In this document: piece by piece, positions 1 through 8,544 of the stretch
Position numbering within the stretch: position 1 is the stretch's first letter
Layout: each line of letters begins with the position of its first letter
Assembly (NCBI GenBank): GCA_944376265.1
Contig: CALWCD010000004.1
Location: 1-61,210 of the forward strand
Reading direction: 5' to 3'
Length of the DNA: 61,210 nucleotides
Source: an uncultured Clostridia bacterium
GTDB lineage: Bacteria > Bacillota > Clostridia > Oscillospirales > Acutalibacteraceae
Program-made: the position numbers and the translations under genes
Notes under the pieces: model-generated
Database searches by the model: none
The model's input: the letters and a program-made list of their open reading frames with translations, nothing else
Told to the model about the DNA's origin: nothing

Positions 1-85
1 TACCATGCCGCCTTACCCGCTGCACCTGGTTTTCATTCATCGTGGTGCGAGCATCTCATGCGGCATGAAGTTTTATGCTGAAAGT

Positions 86-1657
86 TTATTCAACGTAACG
101 GTTGTTCAGCTGAACGTCCTGGCGGATCAGCTCCTCGCCGGAGGCGCTGTCGGTAATCACTACTGTGACCGTTTCGCCCCAAGCGGGCAGATAGTTGATG
201 TCTGGGATGACATACAGGCTGTACTGGCGGATGTCTCCCCAGTTTCCCCAGAAATAGCAGTTCTCGTCGTAGAATCCGTTGCCCATTCCTGTGGGAGGCT
301 CTTCTTTGGAGACCGTAGTACCTAACAAGGTTCCTTCCGCTGTGTATACAGCAGCTTCGATCGGGCGGTAACCGTCCTGGGTATGCACACGGATCCCGAA
401 CCTTTTCCCCTTAGTGTAGGAAACAGACGTCAGCTCCATAGAACCGCTGTCGGGGGAAGTGAAAGGCTCCCCTTCTTTTGCCCAGGAAATGAGATAGTAA
501 AGGAAGGGTCCGTCCAGATCCAACACTCCTCCATCTTGATAAGTGGTAGAGGGGACAGCCGTCTGGTCGCTCAGATTGATGGTGAACTCCGCAAGGACTT
601 CGCCTTCCTGGATATTCTGATAAAACCGCAGCACAACTTGATCGGTCCCTGCCGGCACACCGTCAAAATACAAGGTGCAAGTCTGGGAAGTTTCCTCACT
701 TGCCGGTCTGAATTTACCTTGTTCATAAGATTCTTCCAGGTTGAACCGAACATCCAAACCCTCCATTGTGTACATCCGGGGGTCTGTTCTGCCCCAATCA
801 GGAAGAGATACGGTGACAAGCGTTCTGGTGGGGGAGACATCAATCGATTGTACCTGTGCACCGTTGCTGCTGTCGCTGTCAATGGCGGCGTTCAGATTGT
901 TGCTGGTGTCCACATTCACGGTGAAGCTGGTCTGGAGATCAACTCCAGAAATGTCCTCAATCTGTCCCTTGGTCTCATAGTCTTTTGTGTAGGGATACCC
1001 GTACAGAGTGGGGATGGAAACATCCACGGAGATCTGGTCGCCATCGGAAAGCGTTTCCGAAAGGGGGAATGTGAATACTCCTGAAAAATGCCCGTTGCTC
1101 TGAGAATTCAAAGCTATGCTGGAGCTGGGTGTGGCCGCAGTACCGTTTATGGAAAACACAGCGTCCTCATGGGGCCCAATATAGGCGTATTTGTCAGCTA
1201 GCTCCTGTGGGAGGGTAACGTCCAGCGTGAAGGAGAGCATCTCTCCGTCGCTGAATCCTTGGGAGATGTTCAGTTCGATGGTACCGTCAGCGCTGCCGGC
1301 GGTGACGTTCACGTCCTGAACGTCATAGGTGTCCAAGAAAGCGCCGTGGGCGTTCTTTTGGGAAGCCGCGGCGGAGAAGTTGTTTCCGTTGAGCGCCTCG
1401 AAAAAGCTCCCAACCCAGGGCAGGCTCTCCGCAAAAGCGGGGAAGGCGGCATTGACACCGAACATCATCCCACAGCACAGGCAGGCGGCAGTGGCGGCAA
1501 CCCACAGGGCTTTGTGGCGGCATCGGCGGACAGGGGCTTCCTGCTGGACTCCCAGCATGCGGTAGGTGTCCTCAAAGCGTTGGGTGGCTTTGGGGGACAG
1601 GTTTCTCCGGGGCACTTCCTGGCGAAGCTGCTCCAAAAGCATCGTGTCGTTTTTCAT
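86..1657 (-). CDS. DUF4179-type membrane anti-sigma factor
   Basis: Probable anti-sigma factor for the ECF sigma factor encoded just upstream. A short cytoplasmic N-terminus (about residues 1-48) is followed by one hydrophobic segment (about 49-73), then a long extracytoplasmic region of about 450 residues. The first part after the membrane (FPAFAESLPWVGSFFEALNG) is typical of DUF4179 proteins, which usually accompany sigma-70 genes in Firmicutes. The chosen ATG overlaps the sigma stop codon (ATGA), indicating translational coupling; an upstream in-frame ATG at 1681 lies inside the sigma gene and is less likely. The protein is about 523 residues. The signal it senses cannot be read from the sequence. 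The anti-sigma role is inferred from family and context. Confidence 0.8.
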   Translation of the reverse strand: MKNDTMLLEQLRQEVPRRNLSPKATQRFEDTYRMLGVQQEAPVRRCRHKALWVAATAACLCCGMMFGVNAAFPAFAESLPWVGSFFEALNGNNFSAAASQKNAHGAFLDTYDVQDVNVTAGSADGTIELNISQGFSDGEMLSFTLDVTLPQELADKYAYIGPHEDAVFSINGTAATPSSSIALNSQSNGHFSGVFTFPLSETLSDGDQISVDVSIPTLYGYPYTKDYETKGQIEDISGVDLQTSFTVNVDTSNNLNAAIDSDSSNGAQVQSIDVSPTRTLVTVSLPDWGRTDPRMYTMEGLDVRFNLEESYEQGKFRPASEETSQTCTLYFDGVPAGTDQVVLRFYQNIQEGEVLAEFTINLSDQTAVPSTTYQDGGVLDLDGPFLYYLISWAKEGEPFTSPDSGSMELTSVSYTKGKRFGIRVHTQDGYRPIEAAVYTAEGTLLGTTVSKEEPPTGMGNGFYDENCYFWGNWGDIRQYSLYVIPDINYLPAWGETVTVVITDSASGEELIRQDVQLNNRYVE

Positions 1658-2166
1658 AGCGCTTCTCCTTTCTCCTGACAATACAGTTTTTTAAACCGGT
1701 CCCGGCTGCGGGTGAGCCTGGTCCGGACGGCACCTTCCGAAAGAGAAAGCGTCTGGGCAATCTGACGCACGGTGAAGTCATCGTAGTAATACAGGGACAA
1801 AATCAGCTGATCCTGGTTTCCCAGTTTTCTCATGGTTCTGCGCACGTCCATGGCCGTGTCCCAGTCAGGCTCCTCTTCATGTTCCGGCACGGTGTCCCCG
1901 TAGGAAAAGTGGCTTTGCCGCCGCTGAATGTCATAGCACTTGTTCAGCAGAATGCGTACCAGCCAAGTTTTGAAATACTTGTCCTTTTCCAGGCTGGGAA
2001 GCTTTTCCCAGCAGGCCAGGATGGTGTCCTGAATGGCGTCCAGGGCGTCGTCCTCCTGACGAAGGGTCAGCAAGGCCGTGTTGTAGAGCAGGTTCCTGTG
2101 CAGGTCCATGAGCAGGGCAAAGGCTTCTTTGTCCCCGCGTTTTGACTTCCGTACAAGGTCTGTCAT
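1654..2166 (-). CDS. ECF-type RNA polymerase sigma factor
   Basis: Extracytoplasmic-function sigma-70 factor of about 170 residues. Region 2 lies at about residues 10-75 (the DALDAIQDTILACWEKL stretch) and region 4 near the C-terminus (YYYDDFTVRQIAQTLSLSE followed by a recognition helix). The start at 2166 is set by an AAGGAGGGG ribosome binding site just upstream. It is co-transcribed and overlaps by 4 bases with the anti-sigma gene. The promoter upstream resembles sites used by ECF sigmas, so autoregulation is likely. Target genes other than its own operon are not visible here. Confidence 0.9.
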   Translation of the reverse strand: MTDLVRKSKRGDKEAFALLMDLHRNLLYNTALLTLRQEDDALDAIQDTILACWEKLPSLEKDKYFKTWLVRILLNKCYDIQRRQSHFSYGDTVPEHEEEPDWDTAMDVRRTMRKLGNQDQLILSLYYYDDFTVRQIAQTLSLSEGAVRTRLTRSRDRFKKLYCQEKGEAL

Positions 2167-2194
2167 ACATTCCCCTCCTTTCGCGTTCATCAAT

Positions 2195-2222
2195 TAGACG
2201 GGTGGGGGAGAAAAGTGTTACA
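2195..2222 (-). promoter_or_regulatory. ECF-type autoregulatory promoter of the sigma/anti-sigma operon
   Basis: On the minus strand, TGTAAC (2222-2217) is separated by exactly 16 bases from CGTCTA (2200-2195). This has the -35 AAC core, the -10 CGTC core and the spacing of Bacillus SigW/SigX-type promoters. It sits about 30 bases upstream of the sigma start codon. Confidence 0.65.
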
Positions 2223-2253
2223 CCTGCGTTTTGGAGAAAGGTGGAAATCTCAC

Positions 2254-2284
2254 AAAAAAGCTCTCCGCGTTTCCACGGAGAGCT
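2254..2284 (-). terminator. Intrinsic terminator of the Gfo/Idh/MocA gene
   Basis: Minus-strand inverted repeat AGCTCTCCGTG / CGCGGAGAGCT with a 4-base loop, followed by TTTTTT. It lies 36 bases past the oxidoreductase stop codon. Confidence 0.85.
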
Positions 2285-2319
2285 CTCTTGTGCATTCATG
2301 TTGCCGGGAAGGCTGCTTC

Positions 2320-3438
2320 TTAGAAGTAGACAGGCTTGCCGGTCTTGGAGGACTGATAGATAGCGTCCAGGATCTTGGTGACCACGAAGGCCTGGTCAGC
2401 GGTGACGAACAGCTCACCCTCGCCCCGCAGAGCCTTGACCCAGATCTCATGCTCCTTGGAAACGGGAGCGGGGCCCTGGCTGAAGCCGGGGATGTAGGAG
2501 GGGATCTTGTTGCCCACCATGGTGATAGCGGGCTGATGGCCCACCACATGGTTCAGGCGAACCTGGTCGGACAGGGTGTCCAGACCGCCCTTGGTGCCGG
2601 CCAGCATGGTGTGAGCCTCGCCGTTGGCGCCGGACTCGGGAGTCATGTTGATGGCCCAGGAAGCGCGCAGGTTGATAACAGCGCCGTTCTTCATCTTGAT
2701 CATGCCCACAGCGGAATCTTCCACATCGTAGGTCTTGTTGTTCCAGGAATCCTGCTCGCCGCGGCGGTTGACCTGGCCCTGATACTCAGGATCCAGCAGG
2801 GTGCCCAGCTTCTCAAAGGAAGTGCCCACCACGTAGTCCACGTCGTAGTTGTTCATCAGGAACAGGGTCAGATCCAGGGCATGGGTGCCGATGTCGATCA
2901 GAGGACCGCCGCCCTGCTTGGACTTGTCGGTGAACACGCCCCAGGTGGGAACGCCCCGGCGGCGCAGGTAGGTGGCTTCCGCGTAGTAGATATCGCCCAG
3001 CCAGCCTTCGTCCACAACAGCCTTGGCAACCTGGTTCACGGGGAAATGACGATACTGATAGCCGATGGTCAGCAGCTTGCCGGTGCGGTCCCGGGCGTCC
3101 AGCATTTTCTGGGCGTCGGCGGGAGTGGCAGCCATGGGCTTCTCGCACAGAACATGCTTGCCGGCTTCCAGAGCGGCCACGGTGATCTCACAGTGAGCCA
3201 CGTTGGGGGTCAGCACATGAACGGCGTCGATGGTGGGGTCAGCCAGCAGCTCGTGATAATCGGTGTACACCTTCGCATCGGGAGTACCGTACTGCTTGGC
3301 AGCTTTCTCAGCGCGCTCGGGGATCAGGTCGCAGAAGGCAACCATGTCCACGTACTCGGTCTGCTGAGCCATACCGGGGAAGTGCTTCTGGTTGGCGATG
3401 CCGCCGCAGCCGATAAAGCCGATCTTCAATTTTGCCAT
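2320..3438 (-). CDS. Gfo/Idh/MocA family NAD(P)-dependent oxidoreductase
   Basis: Predicted cytoplasmic NAD(P)-dependent dehydrogenase of a sugar or inositol-like substrate. The N-terminal Rossmann fold starts with GFIGCGGIA (residues 7-15), and the family CEKP signature is at residues 98-101 (Lys100 is the usual catalytic lysine). The C-terminal alpha/beta domain carries a DIGTHALDL segment typical of the family. The 372-residue length is normal. An AGGAGGAG site precedes the ATG. It is a single-gene unit with its own terminator. The substrate cannot be told from sequence; neighbouring genes give no pathway clue. Confidence 0.9.
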   Translation of the reverse strand: MAKLKIGFIGCGGIANQKHFPGMAQQTEYVDMVAFCDLIPERAEKAAKQYGTPDAKVYTDYHELLADPTIDAVHVLTPNVAHCEITVAALEAGKHVLCEKPMAATPADAQKMLDARDRTGKLLTIGYQYRHFPVNQVAKAVVDEGWLGDIYYAEATYLRRRGVPTWGVFTDKSKQGGGPLIDIGTHALDLTLFLMNNYDVDYVVGTSFEKLGTLLDPEYQGQVNRRGEQDSWNNKTYDVEDSAVGMIKMKNGAVINLRASWAINMTPESGANGEAHTMLAGTKGGLDTLSDQVRLNHVVGHQPAITMVGNKIPSYIPGFSQGPAPVSKEHEIWVKALRGEGELFVTADQAFVVTKILDAIYQSSKTGKPVYF

Positions 3439-3610
3439 TGGGATCTCCTCCTAATATGTTCCACACACAAAACGCGTGTGTTATTTTACGAGAATATTGT
3501 AGTACAGGTTCTGCAAAATGTAAAGAGACTTTCCCTTAAGAATTGGATTTCTTCATGGCAATTTTTTGGGAAAAACGCAAGAAGGGCAGCGCCCAAAAAA
3601 TGGGAATGGA

Positions 3611-5050
3611 TCAGTACTGCTTTCCCCAGTAGACCATGTGCTTGGCGGGCTTTCCGCAGCAGACGCACACGTCGGAAAGGTGCTCTTCCTCAAAGGGGAT
3701 GCACCGGGATTTCACGCCGCCGGTGTCCTCCTTGATCTTGTCCTCGCAGGCGCTGTCGCCGCACCACATGGCCTTGATGAACCCGGGATGGTTCTCGGCG
3801 GTGTCCAGGAATTCCTCGTAGGTGGTGGCGGTGAAGGTCTTCTGCTGCAGATTTTCCAGGGCCCGCTGGTACATGGCGTCGTGGAGGGCGGAGAGAGAGG
3901 TCTCCACAGCCTCCTCCAGGTTGTCCAGAGACAGGAACTGCTTCTCCCGGTTGTCACGGCGCACCAGCACGCACTGGTTCTGCTCAATGTCCTTGGGGCC
4001 GATCTCCAGCCGCAGAGGCACGCCCTGCATCTCGTACTGGGCGAACTTCCAGCCGGGGGAGTTGTCGCTGTCGTCCAGCTTCACCCGGTACTTCTTGGAG
4101 AGCTGCTCGTACAGCTCCCGGGCCTTTTCCAGAACGCCAGGCTTGTGCTGGGCCACGGGGACGATCACCACCTGGATGGGGGCGATCTTGGGGGGCAGCA
4201 CCAGGCCGTTGTTGTCGCCGTGGACCATGATGACCGCGCCGATCATCCGGGTGGAAACGCCCCAGGAAGTCTGGAAGGGGGTCTGGAGCTTGTTGTCACG
4301 GCCGGTGAAGGTGATCTCAAACAGCTTTGCGAAGTGGTCTCCGAAGAAGTGGCTGGTGCCGCCCTGGAGGGCCACGCCGTTGTGCATCATGGGCTCAATG
4401 GTGTAGGTCTCCTCGGCGCCGGCGAACTTTTCCTTCTCGGTTTTCTGGCCCACCACCGCGGGGATAGCCAGAGTTTCCCGGTAGAAGTCCTCATAGACCT
4501 TCAGCATGGTCAGCGTGAACTCCCGGGCTTCCTGGGCGGTTTCATGCATGGTGTGGCCCTCCTGCCACAGGAACTCGGAAGAGCGTAGGAAGGGGCGGGT
4601 GGTCTTTTCCCACCGCAGCACAGAGCACCACTGATTGTACAGCTTGGGCAGGTCGCGATAAGACTGGATAATCTTCTGGTAGTGCTCGCAGAACAGGGTC
4701 TCGCTGGTGGGGCGGATGAACAGCTTTTCCGTAAGCTCCTCGCCGCCGCCCTGGGTGACCACAGCGCACTCGGGGGCAAAGCCCTCAATGTGGTCCTTTT
4801 CCTTCTGGAGCAGACTTTCGGGAATCAGCAGGGGCATATACACATTCTGGACCCCCACCTTCTTGAAGCGGGCGTCCAAGTCGTGCTGGATGTTCTCCCA
4901 TATGGCGTAGCCGTAAGGCTCGATGACCATGCAGCCTTTCACGCTGGAATAGTCCATCAGCTGGGCTTTTTTCACCACGTCGGTATACCACTGGGAAAAG
5001 TCCTCGTCCATGGAGGTGATGTCCTCCACCATCTTTTTTTGTTGTGCCAT
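3611..5050 (-). CDS. proS: Prolyl-tRNA synthetase, archaeal/eukaryotic-type (type 3)
   Basis: Charges tRNA-Pro with proline. The class II core is clear: motif 2 ([20 protein letters not shown]), the TXE-like RPTSET segment and motif 3 near [20 protein letters not shown]. The C-terminal zinc-binding extension has cysteines in [19 protein letters not shown] and VCVCCGK, and the chain ends in Tyr, as in archaeal-type ProRS. There is no INS editing insertion. The 479-residue length matches this subtype. An open frame continues upstream to 5188 but crosses the acpP terminator, so ATG 5050 (preceded by AAAGGA) is preferred. The archaeal type occurs in many Clostridia. Confidence 0.96.
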   Translation of the reverse strand: MAQQKKMVEDITSMDEDFSQWYTDVVKKAQLMDYSSVKGCMVIEPYGYAIWENIQHDLDARFKKVGVQNVYMPLLIPESLLQKEKDHIEGFAPECAVVTQGGGEELTEKLFIRPTSETLFCEHYQKIIQSYRDLPKLYNQWCSVLRWEKTTRPFLRSSEFLWQEGHTMHETAQEAREFTLTMLKVYEDFYRETLAIPAVVGQKTEKEKFAGAEETYTIEPMMHNGVALQGGTSHFFGDHFAKLFEITFTGRDNKLQTPFQTSWGVSTRMIGAVIMVHGDNNGLVLPPKIAPIQVVIVPVAQHKPGVLEKARELYEQLSKKYRVKLDDSDNSPGWKFAQYEMQGVPLRLEIGPKDIEQNQCVLVRRDNREKQFLSLDNLEEAVETSLSALHDAMYQRALENLQQKTFTATTYEEFLDTAENHPGFIKAMWCGDSACEDKIKEDTGGVKSRCIPFEEEHLSDVCVCCGKPAKHMVYWGKQY

Positions 5051-5152
5051 ACAAAACAAGTCCTTTCGGGCAGATTTCATGTCTTTGTCCATTATATATG
5101 GGCGGTTGGTTTTTTGCAAGGAAAAAGAGGTGTTCCCATAGAAGAAAGGCAG

Positions 5153-5178
5153 AAAAAAGCCCGGGCACAGGCCCGGGC
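5153..5178 (-). terminator. Intrinsic terminator of acpP
   Basis: Minus strand: GCCCGGGC, loop CTGT, GCCCGGGC, then TTTTTT. It lies 28 bases past the acpP stop, between acpP and proS, so proS is probably transcribed mainly from its own promoter. Confidence 0.92.
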
Positions 5179-5205
5179 AAACTCGCATGCAGCTTTTAAG
5201 GAAGC

Positions 5206-5439
5206 TTATACCTTGGTATGGCCTTCGATGTACTCCACCAAAGCGCCCACGGTCTTGATGTTTTCCACCTCTTCGTCGGGGATTTCCACCTCAAACTCAT
5301 CTTCGATGGACATCAGCAAGTCCACAACGTCCAGGGAATCCGCGCCCAGGTCGTCCGCAAGCGTGGTTTCCGCGGTAATGGAATCTTCCTCCACATCAAA
5401 CTGCTCGCTAAGAATCGACTTGACTTTTTCAAACACCAT
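5206..5439 (-). CDS. acpP: Acyl carrier protein
   Basis: A 77-residue acidic helical protein carrying growing acyl chains in type II fatty acid synthesis. The phosphopantetheine attachment motif GADSLD places the modified serine at residue 35. Length and charge are standard for AcpP. The ATG follows a TTTAGGAGG site by 8 bases. It is monocistronic here, with its own terminator; no other fab genes are in the window. Confidence 0.96.
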   Translation of the reverse strand: MVFEKVKSILSEQFDVEEDSITAETTLADDLGADSLDVVDLLMSIEDEFEVEIPDEEVENIKTVGALVEYIEGHTKV

Positions 5440-5498
5440 TGTTAGTTCCTCCTAAATTTTTCTTCTGGAATGTTTGGGGGCCACGGGTATTCAAGATA

Positions 5499-5528
5499 TG
5501 GACAAAACCCGTCGTTTTATGATACAAT
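5499..5528 (+). promoter_or_regulatory. Candidate promoter for aroE-aroK
   Basis: TGGACA (5499-5504), an 18-base spacer and TACAAT (5523-5528), about 120 bases upstream of aroE in the acpP/aroE divergent spacer. The match is moderate. Confidence 0.4.
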
Positions 5529-5647
5529 CCTAAAGGTCCGGTGCCCGGCGCCCCGGCTGTATCTTTCAAGTACATTGTATTGAGTCAGTTCTGCTTTGTC
5601 AACTAGGAATTGAAAATTTTTGGAGATTCCAGGAAAGGAAGACCCCT

Positions 5648-6541
5648 ATGCAAGTCCAAAACGCGGCTGTCATCGGCCACCCCATCGGCCACACCATGTC
5701 GCCCTTTATCCACCGCCGGCTGTTCCAGCTGGAAGGCATCCCCTTTACCTACCAGGTCCGGGACGTGCCGGACCTGCCCGCTGCCATGGAAGACCTGCGC
5801 CGCCTGGATTGCTTCAACATCACCATCCCCCACAAAAGCGCCATTCTTCCCTTTTTAGACGAGCTGGAAGAAAAGGCCCGCCGGTTTGGTTCCGTGAATA
5901 CCGTCCAGCGGGTGGGGGAGAAGCTTATCGGCTACACCACCGACGGCCCTGGCTGCCGCAAGGCGCTGGAAAACCACGGGGTATCCCTGGGCGGGCGTGT
6001 ACTGCTCCTGGGGAATGGAGGCGCTGCCCGGGCCCTGGCCTTTGAACTGGCGCAGCAGGCTTCCGGTTCTAGCCTGACCATCGCCTGCCGGGAGGGCAGC
6101 CTGGAAAAAGCTCGGAGACTGGGGGAGGAGCTTCTGGACTATGCCCGGTTTTTGGGGGACGGAAACTTCTCTGTCCGGGCGGTGACCTACCCCCAGCTGG
6201 AGAGCGAGAAGGCTTCTTACGACCTGCTGCTCAACGCCACCAGTGTGGGCATGTTCCCCCATGGGGGAGTGAGCCCTGTTTCCGAAGAGGTGGTGAAAAG
6301 CTGCACCGCCGTGTTCGACGCGGTGTACAATCCCGCGGAGACCCAACTGCTCCGCTTGGCAAATGAGCAGGGAGCCGTGGTGGTGGGCGGCATGGAGATG
6401 CTGGTGTATCAGGCGGTGGCCGCCCATGAAATCTGGTATGGCACGTCCTTTCAGCAGCAGGACCTGGAGCTCCTTTGCACCGACGCCCAAAAGGAAATGG
6501 CCCGGCTTTTCCCGGGAACGGAAGCAGGGAAGGGAGAATGA
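5648..6541 (+). CDS. aroE: Shikimate dehydrogenase
   Basis: Reduces 3-dehydroshikimate to shikimate with NADPH. The substrate domain shows GHPIGHTMSPFIH (residues 10-22), NITIPHK with catalytic Lys63, SVNTV and YTTDG with catalytic Asp99. The nucleotide domain has the glycine-rich loop GNGGAARA (about 122-129). The 297-residue length is slightly above the usual 270-290. An AAAGGAAG site precedes the ATG. It overlaps aroK by 4 bases (ATGA), so the two are translationally coupled, joining steps 4 and 5 of the shikimate pathway. Confidence 0.96.
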   Translation: MQVQNAAVIGHPIGHTMSPFIHRRLFQLEGIPFTYQVRDVPDLPAAMEDLRRLDCFNITIPHKSAILPFLDELEEKARRFGSVNTVQRVGEKLIGYTTDGPGCRKALENHGVSLGGRVLLLGNGGAARALAFELAQQASGSSLTIACREGSLEKARRLGEELLDYARFLGDGNFSVRAVTYPQLESEKASYDLLLNATSVGMFPHGGVSPVSEEVVKSCTAVFDAVYNPAETQLLRLANEQGAVVVGGMEMLVYQAVAAHEIWYGTSFQQQDLELLCTDAQKEMARLFPGTEAGKGE

Positions 6542-7128
6542 CCATGAACGACACAGGAACGAAAAAGCCCGCCAGGCGGCCCCGCCGGCGCAGGGCGGCC
6601 AGGCCCGCCTCCAAAGCGCCCCTGACAGGGAACATCATTCTCTGCGGGTTTATGGGCTGCGGCAAAACCAGTGTGGGAAAACGGGTGGCCAAACTGCTGG
6701 ACCGCCAGTTCTGCGACCTGGACAACTATATTGAGCAGCGGACCGGCATGACCGTAAAGGAAATCTTCGCCCAAGAGGGGGAAGAGGGCTTTCGCGCCAG
6801 AGAGGCCCAGGCGGTGGAAGAGGTGGCAGCAAAGAAGGGGCTGGTTATCGCCAGCGGGGGAGGCACCGTGCTTTCCCAGAAAAATGTGGACAGCTTCCAC
6901 GCCCACGGGGGGAAGATCCTCTTTCTGGACGTGCCTGTGGCCGCCCTGCAGGAGCGTTTGAAAAACGACAAGAAGCGGCCCCTGCTCCAGAGGCCGGACC
7001 GGCGGGAATTTATCGCCCAGCTGTGGGAGAAGCGCTGCCCCCTGTACCGGGCCGCGGCGGACCTGGTCATCGATGGGGGCGCTCCCGCGGTGGTAGTGGC
7101 AAAGCGGGTGGCCCAGCGGTTTCAGTGA
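6538..7128 (+). CDS. aroK: Shikimate kinase with Arg-rich N-terminal extension
   Basis: Phosphorylates shikimate to shikimate 3-phosphate with ATP. The Walker A motif GFMGCGKTSVGK starts at residue 37, LDNYIE (Asp62) binds shikimate and magnesium, GGGT lies at about 107-110, and the lid arginine is in KKRPLL. The 196 residues exceed the usual ~170 because about 30 residues precede the kinase fold, with a strongly basic run (RRPRRRRAAR). This tail is unusual and could bind nucleic acid, partners or the membrane, or be a disordered leftover. Chosen start: ATG overlapping the aroE stop; a second ATG lies two codons on. Confidence 0.94.
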   Translation: MTMNDTGTKKPARRPRRRRAARPASKAPLTGNIILCGFMGCGKTSVGKRVAKLLDRQFCDLDNYIEQRTGMTVKEIFAQEGEEGFRAREAQAVEEVAAKKGLVIASGGGTVLSQKNVDSFHAHGGKILFLDVPVAALQERLKNDKKRPLLQRPDRREFIAQLWEKRCPLYRAAADLVIDGGAPAVVVAKRVAQRFQ

Positions 7129-7168
7129 CCTGCGCTTTACCGCTTTTGGGAGTTGAAGCAAAAAATCC

Positions 7169-7197
7169 TTGACAAACCGGCGGTTCTGGAGTAACAT
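7169..7197 (+). promoter_or_regulatory. Promoter of the aroF leader
   Basis: TTGACA (7169-7174), a 17-base spacer and TAACAT (7192-7197). A perfect -35 with a reasonable -10, placing transcription start near 7204, about 320 bases upstream of aroF. Confidence 0.7.
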
Positions 7198-7199
7198 TA

Positions 7200-7312
7200 T
7201 TCAAAACCCGAGATAGAATGCGGAAGGAACACAGACGGTATGGTTTCCCACAGCGAAAAACGATTTAGCTACTATCTCAGCTTGAGCCTGCGATTTACGG
7301 CCCAGGCTTTTT
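7200..7312 (+). ncRNA. Terminated leader RNA upstream of aroF (unassigned)
   Basis: A transcript from the 7169 promoter would open with a paired element GAGATAG (7210-7216) / CTATCTC (7272-7278) and end in the hairpin AGCCTG / CAGGCT followed by TTTTTT (about 7286-7312). The result is a roughly 110-nt RNA: either a small RNA or a premature-termination (attenuator) product. I could not match it to a known riboswitch or T-box class. Confidence 0.4.
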
Positions 7313-7469
7313 TCGCGTGGAAAAATAACAACGGCTGCGGTTGCTCATAGCATGAAGGCGGCTGCCTGGGGGAGACATGGGTTGTCTCTCCGGAACGCGC
7401 GGGGTCCCTCAGGGGTCGGGCGGTTCTCTCACCAGGACAGAGCGCCATTCGGGAAAACATGCTGTAAAG

Positions 7470-7500
7470 TTGGCGGAGCCGTTGGGCCCCGCCTTTTTTA
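7470..7500 (+). terminator. Second leader terminator just before aroF
   Basis: GGCGG and CCGCC pair around an 11-12 base loop and are followed by TTTTTT, about 25 bases upstream of the aroF start and upstream of its ribosome binding site. A terminator here makes sense only if readthrough is regulated, so this is an attenuation candidate. Confidence 0.55.
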
Positions 7501-7525
7501 TGCGCTTTGAAAGGAAGGAATCCAT

Positions 7526-8539
7526 ATGATCATCGTACTGAAACCCAACCAGAAGCAGGAGCTGGTCGACAGCTTTGTGGAAAAGCTCACCAGCAACTAC
7601 GACGTGCAGGTAAACACCTGGGTAGGCACCCACAGCACCGTGCTGGGCCTGATCGGCGACACCACCGCCATTGACAGCGAGTACATCGCCGCCCAGGATT
7701 TTGTGGAGAGCGTCAAGCGGGTGCAGGAGCCCTACAAGAAGGCAAACCGGAAATTCCACCCGGACAACACGGTTATCACCCTGCCCGGCGGCCAGAAGAT
7801 CGGCGACGGCAGCTTGGCCCTCATCGCCGGCCCCTGCTCCGTGGAGAGCGAGGAGCAGATCTGCGGCGTGGCGGAAAGCGTGAAGAAATCCGGAGCCACC
7901 TTCCTGCGGGGCGGCGCCTTCAAGCCCCGCACCTCTCCCTACGCCTTCCAGGGCATGAAGGCAGAGGGCCTGGAACTGCTCTCCGAGGCCAAAAAGAAAA
8001 CGGGCCTGCCTATTGTCACCGAGATCATGAGCATTGACCACCTGCCCCTGTTCGAGGATGTGGACATCATCCAGGTGGGCGCCCGGAACATGCAGAACTT
8101 CGAGCTTTTGAAACAGCTGGGCAAGCTGAACAAGCCCATCCTCCTCAAGCGCGGCCTGGCCAACACCATCGAGGAGCTGCTCATGAGCGCCGAGTACATC
8201 ATGGCCGAGGGCAACGAGCAGGTCATCCTCTGCGAGCGGGGCATCCGCACCTACGAGACCTTCACCCGGAACACGTTGGACATCTCCGCGGTGCCGGTGA
8301 TCAAGAAGCTGTCCCACCTGCCTGTCATCGTGGACCCCAGCCACGCTTCCGGCATCAATTGGCTCATCGAGCCTCTGGCTCTTGCGGCTGCCGCCATCGG
8401 CGCCGACGGCCTGATCATCGAGGTCCACAACGACCCCAGCCACGCCCTGTGCGACGGCGCCCAGTCCATCACTCCCGCCCAGTTCGATGCCCTGGCCAAG
8501 AAGGTGACCAAGGTTTCCGGCCTGGTGCACAGCCTGTAA
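7526..8539 (+). CDS. aroF: 3-deoxy-7-phosphoheptulonate (DAHP) synthase, AroA-beta type
   Basis: First committed step of aromatic biosynthesis: condenses phosphoenolpyruvate and erythrose 4-phosphate. Residues 1-70 form a ferredoxin-like regulatory domain, as in the Thermotoga enzyme, which mediates feedback inhibition in that family. The TIM-barrel domain follows, with AGPCSVE (metal-ligand Cys104), FKPRTSPYAFQG (about 132-142), LLKRG and DPSHASG. The 337-residue length fits the type I-beta subgroup. An AAAGGAAGG site precedes the ATG. It is followed after 5 bases by tyrA. Confidence 0.96.
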   Translation: MIIVLKPNQKQELVDSFVEKLTSNYDVQVNTWVGTHSTVLGLIGDTTAIDSEYIAAQDFVESVKRVQEPYKKANRKFHPDNTVITLPGGQKIGDGSLALIAGPCSVESEEQICGVAESVKKSGATFLRGGAFKPRTSPYAFQGMKAEGLELLSEAKKKTGLPIVTEIMSIDHLPLFEDVDIIQVGARNMQNFELLKQLGKLNKPILLKRGLANTIEELLMSAEYIMAEGNEQVILCERGIRTYETFTRNTLDISAVPVIKKLSHLPVIVDPSHASGINWLIEPLALAAAAIGADGLIIEVHNDPSHALCDGAQSITPAQFDALAKKVTKVSGLVHSL

Positions 8540-8544
8540 GCGCC

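Noticed and set aside
5050..5188. N-terminal extension of proS
   Set aside because: These codons cross the acpP terminator hairpin and are not part of known ProRS sequences.
7200..7500. aroF leader as a T-box riboswitch
   Set aside because: A GGAACGCGCGG stretch near 7400 resembles the T-box sequence only loosely, no specifier loop or stem I is evident, and it is poorly placed relative to the terminator.
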